Shown here: in pieces, positions 1-6,834 of the stretch | Layout: each line of letters begins with the position of its first letter | Numbering within the stretch: the stretch's first letter is position 1 | NCBI GenBank assembly: GCA_946620035.1 | Contig: CAMOMX010000078.1 | Location: forward strand, 1-10,162 | Reading direction: 5' to 3' | DNA: 10,162 nucleotides | From: CAG-791 sp003447895 | Lineage (GTDB): Bacteria; Bacillota; Clostridia; Lachnospirales; Lachnospiraceae | Program-made: the position numbers and the translations under genes | Notes under the pieces: generated by a model | What the model was told of the DNA's origin: nothing | Databases searched by the model: none | The model's input: the letters and a program-made list of their open reading frames with translations, nothing else

Positions 1-28
1 TCCGGTCCACATAGCGGGAATCACAAAA

Positions 29-72
29 GGAGCACCCCTCAGATGAGAATTTGTCATCTGAGGCGGTGCTCC
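29..72 (-). terminator. Long hairpin terminator after the symporter gene
   Basis: A near-perfect stem-loop lies 23 bp past the symporter stop codon. On the plus strand the left arm GGAGCACCCCTCAGATGA (29-46) pairs with 54-72 through 18 base pairs. One C at 64 is bulged, and the loop is the 7 bases at 47-53. Read on the minus strand, four T residues (complement of 25-28) follow the stem directly, as in an intrinsic terminator. On the plus side an eight-T run lies at 82-89, ten bases past the stem, so it may also stop transcripts coming from the left. The length of the stem is unusual for a simple terminator. Confidence 0.85.
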
Positions 73-95
73 AAAGTTTCGTTTTTTTTCTCCGA

Positions 96-1463
96 TCACA
101 TCGAGATCAGTCCAAAGGCATTCGCCACAGAACTCAGAAGGATGATCAACACGAAGAACGGCGCAATATAGCGGATCATGACGCGGAAGACCTTCTTTCT
201 CCGGAAGGGATGTCCGTCCGCCTCCACTTCCTGTTCCAGGCGCTGTATTCCCATGCAGCGGGTCACAAGCATGCAGATCGCCAGTGCCGCGATGGGCATC
301 ATCACGGAATTGGTGAGGAAATCGAAGAAGTCAAGGAACGGCATTCCGATCAGGGTGATAAAGGAAAGCGGCCCGTAGCCCAGGCAGGAGAGGGTTCCCA
401 GGACTACCATGATCACAGCCATGATGGTGGTGCAGGCCGTGCGGCTCATCTTGAATTCGTCGACCAGTGTGGAGACCGCGCTCTCCGTCAGGGCGATCGA
501 GCTTGTGAGCGCCGCGAAGAGCACCAGGGTAAAGAACAGGATTCCGATCAGTCTTCCGAAGCCCATGCTCGCGAAGATCTTGGGCATTGTGACGAACATC
601 AGGGAGGGGCCCGCCTTGAGATGCTCGGGGTCGCCGCCGGAGAAGGCGAAGACCGCGGGAATGATCATCATGCCTGCCAAAATGGCGATGGCTGTGTCAA
701 AAAATTCCACCTGCTGCGTAGAATCCTCAATACTGACGTCTTTCCTCATATAGGATCCGAAGGTGATCAGGATACCCATCGCAATGGAGAGGGAGTAGAA
801 CATCTGCCCCATTGCGGACACGACGGTCATCCAGGAGAAGTTCTCCAGGTGAGGAATCAAGAGGTAAGAGACGCCGGCCATGGCGCCGGGGCGCGTGATC
901 GTATAGACACTGATGATCAGGGCCAGAACGAGCAGGATCGGCATCATGAACTTGGAAACCCGCTCGATGCCGTTCTCAACGCCCATGTAGATGATGACCA
1001 GGTTGAGGGCGACAAATATGCAGAACCAGAGCTCTGCGGAGACGCCGTTTGTAATAAAATCCGTGAAAAAGGTGTCGGATGTGATCGTGTCCATATCCGT
1101 TGTGATGAAAGCAAAGAGGTATTTGCAGACCCATCCGCCGATCACGGAATAGTAGGGACAGATCAGGATCGGAACGATCGCGTTGAGCCAGCCCCCGGCT
1201 TTGGCCCAGGGGGAGCTGCTGTAATAGGTAAATGCGCTGACGGGGCTTTTCTGGGAAGAGCGCCCGATCGCGGTCTCCGCGATGATCATGGTATAGCCGA
1301 ACGTGAGGGCCAGAATGATGTATACGAGAAGAAAAGCGCCGCCGCCATATTTGGCAGCAAGGTAGGGGAAACGCCAGATATTGCCGAGTCCGACGGATGC
1401 GCCCGCCGCGGACAGGACAAATCCAAGCTTTCCGGTGAATGAACTCCGTTGATTCTGCTCCAA
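96..1463 (-). CDS. Sodium-dependent amino-acid symporter, NSS (SNF) family
   Basis: A 455-residue membrane transporter of the neurotransmitter:sodium symporter family, expected to import an amino acid together with Na+ across the cytoplasmic membrane. The family signature is clear in helix 1, where GNIWRFPY sits at residues 27-34 after a glycine-rich AAGASVGLG stretch; N28 corresponds to the LeuT Na1 ligand N27. A helix-6-like segment (FYSLSIAMGILITFGSY) is also typical. The protein ends just after one last hydrophobic stretch, and its length fits the 11-segment TnaT/MhsT type rather than the 12-segment LeuT type. The start is TTG (1463-1461), supported by AAGGAGG at 1473-1479, nine bases upstream; no ATG lies between. 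The substrate cannot be told from sequence; tryptophan, tyrosine or branched/hydrophobic amino acids are known for relatives. It is separated from kdpE by 127 bp and probably has its own promoter. Confidence 0.93.
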   Translation of the reverse strand: MEQNQRSSFTGKLGFVLSAAGASVGLGNIWRFPYLAAKYGGGAFLLVYIILALTFGYTMIIAETAIGRSSQKSPVSAFTYYSSSPWAKAGGWLNAIVPILICPYYSVIGGWVCKYLFAFITTDMDTITSDTFFTDFITNGVSAELWFCIFVALNLVIIYMGVENGIERVSKFMMPILLVLALIISVYTITRPGAMAGVSYLLIPHLENFSWMTVVSAMGQMFYSLSIAMGILITFGSYMRKDVSIEDSTQQVEFFDTAIAILAGMMIIPAVFAFSGGDPEHLKAGPSLMFVTMPKIFASMGFGRLIGILFFTLVLFAALTSSIALTESAVSTLVDEFKMSRTACTTIMAVIMVVLGTLSCLGYGPLSFITLIGMPFLDFFDFLTNSVMMPIAALAICMLVTRCMGIQRLEQEVEADGHPFRRKKVFRVMIRYIAPFFVLIILLSSVANAFGLISM

Positions 1464-1501
1464 AATGTTATGCCTCCTTAAAATCAGTCGATTTTCTTAT
1501 C

Positions 1502-1544
1502 ATATAACAGTTTTGGCGCAAAATCCACAATTTCTCAGAATTGT
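1502..1544 (-). promoter_or_regulatory. Possible symporter promoter with overlapping inverted repeat
   Basis: On the minus strand TTGTGG (complement of 1525-1530) and TTATAT (complement of 1502-1507) are separated by 17 bases and could be the -35 and -10 boxes. A perfect 6-bp inverted repeat, ACAATT (1527-1532) and AATTGT (1539-1544), overlaps the presumed -35 and could be an operator. Both hexamers are imperfect, so this is tentative. No convincing terminator was seen between kdpE and this point, so read-through from the potassium operon is also possible. Confidence 0.3.
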
Positions 1545-1590
1545 TGCCACTTTGGGCAAAAATCCGAAAAGACCCGCAAAGCCTGTGCCG

Positions 1591-2283
1591 TCACAGCCGG
1601 TTCATTCGGTATCCGACCCCGATCCGGGTCTGGATGTACTCGGGGCTGGTAGGGTCCTTTTCGATCTTTTTTCTCAGGGAGGCCATGAAGACCCGCAGGG
1701 AGGCGAGGTCGCTGTCGAGGGAATTGCCCCAGATGGAATCCGTGAGGTATGTGTGCGTCAGGGTCTTCCCTATATTTTTACAAAAGAGGCACAGAAGGCG
1801 GTATTCGATCGGCGTCAGGGACAGTTCTTCCCCTCGCAAAAAGACCGTACCTGCGGCAAAATCCACCCTGAGGTCACCGTTTTCGAAAATGTGGGAGGCG
1901 ACATTGTCCTGCGCCGCCGAAAGGCGCCTCTGGGTGACGCGAAGCCTTGCGAGGAGCTCGTTGACCGAGAACGGTTTTGTGAGATAGTCGTCGGCGCCCG
2001 CGTCCAGGGCCTCTATTTTGTCCGCGTCTTCGCTCCTTGCGCTGATGACGATGATCGGGGTGGCCGACCAGGTGCGGATCTTGCGGATCAGGTCGACGCC
2101 GTCCATATCCGGAAGTCCGAGGTCGAGGAAGATCACGTCCGGGTTGTGCGAGGTGATCATGAGCAGGGCGTCCGAAGCGGTTTCGGCGGTCAGATAGCGG
2201 TAGTTGTGGATATCGAGTGTTGTCGTCATCAGGTTCCGGATCAGTTTGTCGTCTTCTACGACGAGGACCGTAAATTTAATCAT
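1591..2283 (-). CDS. kdpE: KdpE-like response regulator (OmpR family)
   Basis: A 230-residue DNA-binding response regulator. The receiver domain fills residues 1-120: the acidic pair is D11 and D12, the phospho-acceptor is D54 in FLDLGLPD, the conserved serine is S81 and the lysine is K103 before P104. A winged-helix OmpR/PhoB domain follows from about 130 to the end, closing with the usual GVGYRM motif. Length is normal. The ATG overlaps the kinase stop codon by 8 bases (ATGATTAA), so the two are translationally coupled and form a cognate pair. The best family match by eye is KdpE, which in other bacteria activates kdpFABC under K+ limitation or osmotic stress. Here no kdp ATPase genes are present, and the neighbouring targets are ktrB and ktrA, so I infer that it controls the Ktr transporter. 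TTTATAC repeats upstream of ktrB fit that. Confidence 0.93.
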   Translation of the reverse strand: MIKFTVLVVEDDKLIRNLMTTTLDIHNYRYLTAETASDALLMITSHNPDVIFLDLGLPDMDGVDLIRKIRTWSATPIIVISARSEDADKIEALDAGADDYLTKPFSVNELLARLRVTQRRLSAAQDNVASHIFENGDLRVDFAAGTVFLRGEELSLTPIEYRLLCLFCKNIGKTLTHTYLTDSIWGNSLDSDLASLRVFMASLRKKIEKDPTSPEYIQTRIGVGYRMNRL

Positions 2284-3913
2284 GCAGTGTCACCTCTTTC
2301 ATGGGAAGGGTAAAGGAGAAGATGCAGCCATGGGGCATGTTGTCGTCGAGCATGATCTCACAGCCGTGGGCCCTTACGATCGAGCGGCAGAGCGCAAGGC
2401 CAAGGCCAAGGCTTCGCTTGGAGTCCGTAACTTTCCCGCTTCCGCTGTAAAACATAGCAAATACCTGCTCCTTCTCGTCGTCCGGAATGCCGGGGCCGTC
2501 GTCGGAGACCGTGATCTTGGCGCAGTCGACCATGCCGGTACTGCTGATCCGGATCGTGGTTCCGGGCGGCGTATAGCGGATCGCGTTGTTGATGAGATTG
2601 ATGAGGACCTGAACGATCAGCCTTCCGTCCACGTCGACGAGAAGGGTTTCCTCGCAGGGCTCGTTGATGATCGTATATTCCGAGCTTCTTCTGTCGATAT
2701 GAAGAAGCGCTTCCGCGATAATGTCATCCACAAGCTCGAGCTTTGTGTGAAGCTGCAGGGAGCCGTCCTCTATGCGGCTGACTGCCAGGAGATTCTCCAC
2801 AAGGCTGATCAGCCACACGGAGTCATCGTAAATGTCGCTGTAGAGCCGATGGCGCATTTCCTCATCAAATTCCGCCCCTGAGGTCAAAAGATTGCTGGCG
2901 TTCCCCGAGATGGAGGTCAGAGGGGTGCGAAGATCGTGGGAGATCGCCCTCAAAAGGTCCGCCCGGAGCTTTTCGTTCTTTCGCCGGAGGACCTCCTCTT
3001 CCTTTTCCCGGCGGATCTTTTCCATTTCCAGCGCCATGGAACATTCTCCGAGGATGGATACGATGAGGCCGCGGTCGAACTGAGAAGGCTTGTCCGCGAC
3101 AGGGCGCTCATCGTCCGCCGACTCGGGGTCATAGCCGACGACCGCGTAGACGTGCTCGTTGCTGCTGACCGGAAGGAAGCGCATTGTGCTTGAGGGGAAC
3201 CGGTCCGTGCCGCTTCCGGCCTCTTCGTTGAACCGGCAGACCCACTTTACCGGCCCCAGGATTTTGGCATCCGTGGGGAGCTCCCGCGCGGAGGATTCCC
3301 CGGGCGCAAAGAGAAGGTACTGTTCGGGGCCCTTCATCATATCGTAAATGCAGACGGGCTTATTCATGAGCTTGGCCAGCTGCACCCCGGTCGTATTGAG
3401 GATCTCATGGTAATCGCTGAGCATATGAAGGCGGCTTGCCGTGTCGAAAAGGAGCTTCGTGCGGGCGTAAGTCGCGTCGGACTGCACTGCGATCGCCTTG
3501 AGGCGCGCCGCGACAGTAGTCGAGATGAAGGAGACGATCAGCATCACGACGAAGGTGACGGGGTACTCCGCGTCGTAGGCGTGCAGCGTAAAGAGCGGCT
3601 GCGTGAAGAAGAAGTTGAATACGATCATGGCCTCGAAGGAGACGATGATATTACTGATGTAGCTCGTGACCAGAACGGCGGACACCAATACGCCCAAAAT
3701 ATAGACGGAGATGATCGTCGCGTCCGAAAAGCCGAGTGAGCGGAACAAAAGACCGATCAGGGTGCAGCCCGCGAGGACGGCATTGTAGATCGCGAAATCC
3801 ACCAGCAGGCTTCGGCGGTTCACCGGGCCTGCCCCCGTAAAAGCGGCCTTGATCAGTTTCTGTGCCGGCGACTTGGGACGGTCGGCACTTGACTCAGATT
3901 TTATTGAAAGCAT
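2276..3913 (-). CDS. KdpD-like sensor histidine kinase lacking the N-terminal KdpD/USP domains
   Basis: A 545-residue membrane histidine kinase. After a short polar N-terminus, residues about 38-140 hold hydrophobic segments of the DUF4118 four-helix domain, including the FNFFFTQPLFT stretch typical of KdpD. Next come a GAF-like region (about 150-300), a coiled linker, and a HisKA domain with the phospho-accepting H326 in ISHDLRTPLTS. The ATPase domain shows an N box (LINNAIRYTPPG), a G1 box DDGPGIP from D471, and a G2 box GLGLAL. E. coli KdpD is about 894 residues. The missing part is the cytoplasmic KdpD plus USP module, which binds c-di-AMP in S. aureus, so the input signal must differ. 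The ATG (3913) lies inside the end of ktrA, with a 13-base overlap, and has an AAGGAA ribosome binding site at 3922-3927. The partner is the kdpE-like gene immediately downstream. Confidence 0.92.
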   Translation of the reverse strand: MLSIKSESSADRPKSPAQKLIKAAFTGAGPVNRRSLLVDFAIYNAVLAGCTLIGLLFRSLGFSDATIISVYILGVLVSAVLVTSYISNIIVSFEAMIVFNFFFTQPLFTLHAYDAEYPVTFVVMLIVSFISTTVAARLKAIAVQSDATYARTKLLFDTASRLHMLSDYHEILNTTGVQLAKLMNKPVCIYDMMKGPEQYLLFAPGESSARELPTDAKILGPVKWVCRFNEEAGSGTDRFPSSTMRFLPVSSNEHVYAVVGYDPESADDERPVADKPSQFDRGLIVSILGECSMALEMEKIRREKEEEVLRRKNEKLRADLLRAISHDLRTPLTSISGNASNLLTSGAEFDEEMRHRLYSDIYDDSVWLISLVENLLAVSRIEDGSLQLHTKLELVDDIIAEALLHIDRRSSEYTIINEPCEETLLVDVDGRLIVQVLINLINNAIRYTPPGTTIRISSTGMVDCAKITVSDDGPGIPDDEKEQVFAMFYSGSGKVTDSKRSLGLGLALCRSIVRAHGCEIMLDDNMPHGCIFSFTLPMKEVTLHD

Positions 3914-4545
3914 TTATTGATTTCCTTATTATTTCCGATGATCAGGAGAGTCTGATTCTTCCGGAGAGGAACATCGGGATGGATATCCATGATCAGCCTC
4001 TCGCCCTGGCGGATCGCGAAGACGTTCACCTGGTGCTTTCGCCTCAGATCCAGCTCCGACAAACTTTTTCCGACCCAGTTCTCGGGAATCTCGATCTCAT
4101 AGACGGCGTATTCCTCGCTGAGCGGTGTGTAATCCAAAATATGGTTCGAACTATAACGTATTGCTGTCCATTCTGCAAGCTGTCTTTCAGGATAAATTAC
4201 CTCATCGGCGCCGTTTCTGGCAAGGAAACGCGCGTGAACGCTGCGGGCGGCCCTGGCGACGATGTGCTGCGCCCCCAGATCCTTGAGAAGGGCAGTGGTC
4301 TCGAGGGAACTCTGAAAGTCATCGCCGATCGCGACGATGCAGACGTCGTAGTTTCGAATGCCCAGGGATCTCATAAAATCGGACCGGGTGCTGTTCCCGA
4401 TCAGACCGTCGGTGACGTAGGGGAGCACCGTATCCACCCGGTCTTCCCGCACATCGACGGCCATGACCTGGTGTCCCAGCTCATTCATCTTTTTGGCGCA
4501 GTGGCGCCCGAACCTTCCAAGTCCTATGATCAGTATATTTTTCAT
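3901..4545 (-). CDS. ktrA: KtrA/TrkA-type regulatory subunit of potassium uptake system
   Basis: A 214-residue cytoplasmic RCK protein that gates the KtrB channel-like subunit in response to nucleotide binding. Residues 1 to about 130 form the RCK_N (TrkA-N) Rossmann domain, with the glycine motif GLGRFG at 8-13. From about 136 to the end is the RCK_C (TrkA-C) domain, which in relatives binds c-di-AMP. Length matches single-RCK KtrA/KtrC rather than the doubled E. coli TrkA. An ATG six codons further upstream (4563) overlaps the ktrB stop as ATGA, but it lacks a ribosome binding site. The ATG at 4545 has AAAGGAGA with GGAG at 4554-4557, eight bases upstream, and gives the family-standard MKNILIIGLGRFG start, so I chose it. 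It lies between ktrB and the kinase gene in one operon. Confidence 0.93.
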   Translation of the reverse strand: MKNILIIGLGRFGRHCAKKMNELGHQVMAVDVREDRVDTVLPYVTDGLIGNSTRSDFMRSLGIRNYDVCIVAIGDDFQSSLETTALLKDLGAQHIVARAARSVHARFLARNGADEVIYPERQLAEWTAIRYSSNHILDYTPLSEEYAVYEIEIPENWVGKSLSELDLRRKHQVNVFAIRQGERLIMDIHPDVPLRKNQTLLIIGNNKEINKCFQ

Positions 4546-4559
4546 CTGTTTGTCTCCTT

Positions 4560-5891
4560 TCATCCGACCGCGACATTTTCCATCGGAAGGCGCTGATTGC
4601 GCATTCTGCGGGAGGGAACGGTTGCGTATATGAGTGTCAGTCCTCCGACTCTGCCAAAATACATTAAAAAGATCAGGATCCCTCTGGACAGCGCACCCAG
4701 CTGCGGCGTGATGCCGAGCGTAAGGCCGACTGTGCCGATGGCGGAAGCCGCTTCAAACATGCAGGTGAGAAGGGGAAGAGATTCGGCGAGACTTATGGCC
4801 ATGGCGCTCAGTACAAACAGGGACAGGTAGAGAGCGAAGATGGTGGCCGCTATTTTGACAGTCTGGTCGCTGATCCTTCGGGAAAAGGAGCTGGCTTCAT
4901 CCCGGTGGCGGAATGTTCCCTTGGCATTCAGGAGGAGAACGGCGAGCGTGGTCGTCTTCATGCCGCCGGCCGTAGAACCCGGGGAGCCGCCGACCAGCAT
5001 GAGGACAATGCTGAGGAATTTGCCGCAGTCAGTGAACTCCGCGTAATCGGTCGTATTAAATCCGGCGGTCCTGGTCGTCACGGATTGAAAGAGGGAGGCG
5101 AGGACGCGTTCCTTGAGAGGATAACCGCGGTACTCGACCAGGAAAAAGCAGGCGGCGGGAATCAGGATGAGGGCCAGTGTGGTCGCAAGGATGAGTTTGG
5201 TCTGAAGGTGGTACTTGTGAAGGTTCCACTTGTTCTGGATAAGATCCTCCCAGGTGCGAAAGCCCAGGCCGCCCAGAACGATGAGGCTCATGATGGTCAG
5301 ATTCATGAGAATGCTTCCGGTGTATCCGGTCAGGGACGAGTAGGGCTGAGACTTCCCCATGAGGTCAAACCCGGCGTTGCAGAAGGCGGATACGGAATGG
5401 AAAACGGCATATAGGAAACTCTGGGCAGGTGGAAGCTCCCGGAAGAAAATGGGAAAGAGAAAGAAAACTCCCAAAAGCTCCACCGCCAGAGTCCCTGTCA
5501 GGATAAAAAGGGTAAAGGGGACGATACTTCCGATCTCCTCGGCGGAAACGGCATCCTTCATCATACTCCGCTGAAAGAGGCTCACTTTGCGCCCCGCAAG
5601 AAGCGTTGCCACTACGGACAGCGTGATCGTGCCCAGACCGCCGATCTGGATCAGGAACAAAATACAGCATTTTCCGAAGGCGGACCAGTAGCGGAAGGTG
5701 TCGTGAACGACAAGGCCCGTGACACAGACTGCTGAGGCGGAAGTAAAGAGGGCGTCTCCGAAGGGGGTCACAACGCGCTGCGATGAGGAAATGGGCAGCA
5801 TAAGGACAAAGGCCCCTAAAAGGATCACTGCAAGAAAGCTGCCCGTTATGATCTGAAAAGAGGAGATCCTCAGTCGAAAGAGTTTGCGCAT
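4560..5891 (-). CDS. ktrB: KtrB/TrkH-type potassium transporter, membrane subunit
   Basis: A 443-residue integral membrane K+ uptake protein with the fourfold M1-P-M2 architecture of the Trk/Ktr/HKT superfamily. The four pore-loop segments can be seen in order: SAVCVTGL near residue 53, SAFCNAGFD near 170, TTRTAGFNT near 270 and SAIGTVGLT near 390. The glycine in each is the expected K+ filter residue. A GGSPGSTAGGMKT stretch, typical of the third repeat and gating region, follows the third pore loop. Length fits KtrB (about 440-460) better than E. coli TrkH (483). The ATG at 5891 has an AGGAGA ribosome binding site (5899-5904) seven bases upstream. It is the first gene of the operon and would work with the following KtrA as a Na+- or nucleotide-dependent K+ importer. 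Promoter-proximal repeats upstream suggest control by the KdpDE-like pair. Confidence 0.95.
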   Translation of the reverse strand: MRKLFRLRISSFQIITGSFLAVILLGAFVLMLPISSSQRVVTPFGDALFTSASAVCVTGLVVHDTFRYWSAFGKCCILFLIQIGGLGTITLSVVATLLAGRKVSLFQRSMMKDAVSAEEIGSIVPFTLFILTGTLAVELLGVFFLFPIFFRELPPAQSFLYAVFHSVSAFCNAGFDLMGKSQPYSSLTGYTGSILMNLTIMSLIVLGGLGFRTWEDLIQNKWNLHKYHLQTKLILATTLALILIPAACFFLVEYRGYPLKERVLASLFQSVTTRTAGFNTTDYAEFTDCGKFLSIVLMLVGGSPGSTAGGMKTTTLAVLLLNAKGTFRHRDEASSFSRRISDQTVKIAATIFALYLSLFVLSAMAISLAESLPLLTCMFEAASAIGTVGLTLGITPQLGALSRGILIFLMYFGRVGGLTLIYATVPSRRMRNQRLPMENVAVG

Positions 5892-5923
5892 TGTATTGTC
5901 TCCTGTCTGTTTTGGCAGATTGT

Positions 5924-5944
5924 GTGATTGATTCGCTAAATCAC
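5924..5944. repeat. Small inverted repeat in the ktrB leader
   Basis: GTGATT (5924-5929) and AATCAC (5939-5944) form a perfect 6-bp inverted repeat about 35 bp before the ktrB start. A nested GATT/AATC pairing with a 5-base loop (5930-5942) is an alternative fold. It could be a leader hairpin or a protein site. It lacks a T run and is not a terminator for the minus strand. Confidence 0.3.
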
Positions 5945-5960
5945 CGGGTTCATGTGCCTT

Positions 5961-6025
5961 AGTTTACAGGAGGCGGTATAAAATCGGGGATAAGGATTCT
6001 AAGATGGGTATAAAGATTGTATAAA
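5961..6025 (-). promoter_or_regulatory. Putative KdpE-type operator and promoter region of the potassium operon
   Basis: On the minus strand TTTATAC occurs at 6019-6025 and again at 6008-6014, exactly 11 bp apart, and a third time at 5976-5982, 32 bp (about three helical turns) further on. A weaker relative, ATCCTTATCC, lies between. The pair with AATC between and CC after closely resembles, from memory, the E. coli KdpE site, which has TTTATAC and TTTACAC 11 bp apart. Possible -10 boxes are TAGAAT (complement of 5996-6001) and TAAACT (complement of 5961-5966). Neither has a good -35 box, as expected for an activator-dependent promoter. The exact start site cannot be decided. Confidence 0.5.
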
Positions 6026-6037
6026 GGAAGAAGAAAA

Positions 6038-6073
6038 GCCCGGGGGCAATTCCTTTTCGGAATGCCTCCGGGC
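6038..6073 (-). terminator. Terminator of the pap-lipoprotein unit
   Basis: On the minus strand GCCCGGAGGCATTCC (complement of 6059-6073) pairs with GGAATTGCCCCCGGGC (complement of 6038-6053) across a 5-base GAAAA loop, with one G-T pair and one bulged base. TTTTCTTCTT follows directly. It starts 54 bases after the lipoprotein stop codon. This is a standard intrinsic terminator that insulates the downstream ktrB operon. Confidence 0.85.
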
Positions 6074-6102
6074 AGTTTTCGGCCTGGTCTCTGCAGGGAG
6101 AA

Positions 6103-6116
6103 GAATGCCTCCGGGC
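6103..6116. repeat. Duplicate copy of one terminator arm
   Basis: GAATGCCTCCGGGC occurs here and again at 6060-6073 as a perfect 14-base direct repeat, 43 bp apart. The minus-strand transcript therefore carries two copies of the 5' arm of the terminator stem before the single 3' arm (6038-6053). Either copy could pair with it; the farther pairing would enclose about 50 bases. It may be a leftover of a local duplication. Confidence 0.7.
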
Positions 6117-6126
6117 TTTGAGTCCG

Positions 6127-6789
6127 TTACTCCATGCTCTGGGAGAAGAGAAGGCTGCCGACCTTGGCGCCGTCTTCTTCGGAAACGCCGTAGAGCTTTT
6201 CTTTCTCATCGAGAAGCCCGTAGTGCATGATGGTGTCCTGTCCCTCCTCGTAAGTGGGATTCTGCAGGTTTTCTCTGATCAGACGCGCCATCAGCAGGTA
6301 GATACGGTCATTGATCTGCTGCTGCGTGAGCGTGGAAGGATCCGACACGTCACTAAACAAGGTCGCGCTCTGTTCCTGCATTTTGCTCTGCATGCCGGCA
6401 AAAACCTTGAGGGGTTCCACGGTAACCGTCACATCATATCCGCCGTCATCGGTCTTTACAGCGTCGCCGACAGTGTACTTGGATTTGGAGAAGGCTTCGA
6501 TCAGGACATCCTTGAACTCGGCCTTTACTTCGTCACTGAGCTCAGCGCCGCTGTCAAGACTGTTCAGGGCATCCTCGATCATCTGATCGCGCATTTCCGT
6601 CTCTTTCCCCTCCTCGATATCGGCGAGTTTGACGGAATGGTCGTAATTGCCTGTGCACATGAGATCGAGAACGGCCTGTACATACTTCTGCGCGTCGGAA
6701 GCGGTGGGGCCTCCGCAGCCGGTGAGCACGGACACGGCGAGCACCAGGATCGAAAGCAGCAGGGCCAGGGATCTGAGATTTCTTTTCAT
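6127..6789 (-). CDS. Putative lipoprotein of unknown function
   Basis: A protein of 220 residues with a lipoprotein signal peptide: positive residues (MKRNLR), a leucine-rich core, then the lipobox LTGC with the cysteine to be lipidated at residue 25. It should be anchored on the outer face of the cytoplasmic membrane. The mature part is acidic and mostly helical in appearance, with a YVQAVLDLMCTGNYD stretch near the start of the domain and a YDVTVTVEPLKVF strand-like segment in the middle. This layout reminds me of small clostridial lipoproteins of the DUF5105 kind, but I cannot confirm the family. Two in-frame ATGs (6795 and 6789) are possible. The ribosome binding site AAGGAGG (6798-6804) is only two bases from the first but eight from the second, so I use 6789. 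It starts 45 bp after pap and is probably co-transcribed; any functional link to polyphosphate is unproven. Confidence 0.8.
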   Translation of the reverse strand: MKRNLRSLALLLSILVLAVSVLTGCGGPTASDAQKYVQAVLDLMCTGNYDHSVKLADIEEGKETEMRDQMIEDALNSLDSGAELSDEVKAEFKDVLIEAFSKSKYTVGDAVKTDDGGYDVTVTVEPLKVFAGMQSKMQEQSATLFSDVSDPSTLTQQQINDRIYLLMARLIRENLQNPTYEEGQDTIMHYGLLDEKEKLYGVSEEDGAKVGSLLFSQSME

Positions 6790-6834
6790 TTTCATTTCCT
6801 CCTTGTGAGAAGTTCCTCCGGCAAAGGATGGTCG

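Noticed and set aside
51..1442. A 463-codon open frame on the plus strand opposite the symporter
   Set aside because: It is antisense to a clear NSS transporter, has a low-complexity His/Asp/Glu/Gly-rich product with no domain, and overlaps the terminator. It is a GC-bias shadow.
1583..1596. Hairpin CTGTG/CACAG over the kdpE stop codon as a terminator
   Set aside because: Only five base pairs, and no T run directly after the stem; too weak to call.
1465..2313. Plus-strand open frame of 282 codons opposite kdpE
   Set aside because: Antisense to an intact response regulator; the product has no recognisable motif.
5892..6037. c-di-AMP (ydaO) riboswitch upstream of ktrB
   Set aside because: Such riboswitches are common before ktr genes in Firmicutes, but I saw none of the conserved GC-rich core, and the space between the upstream terminator and the ATG is short for one.
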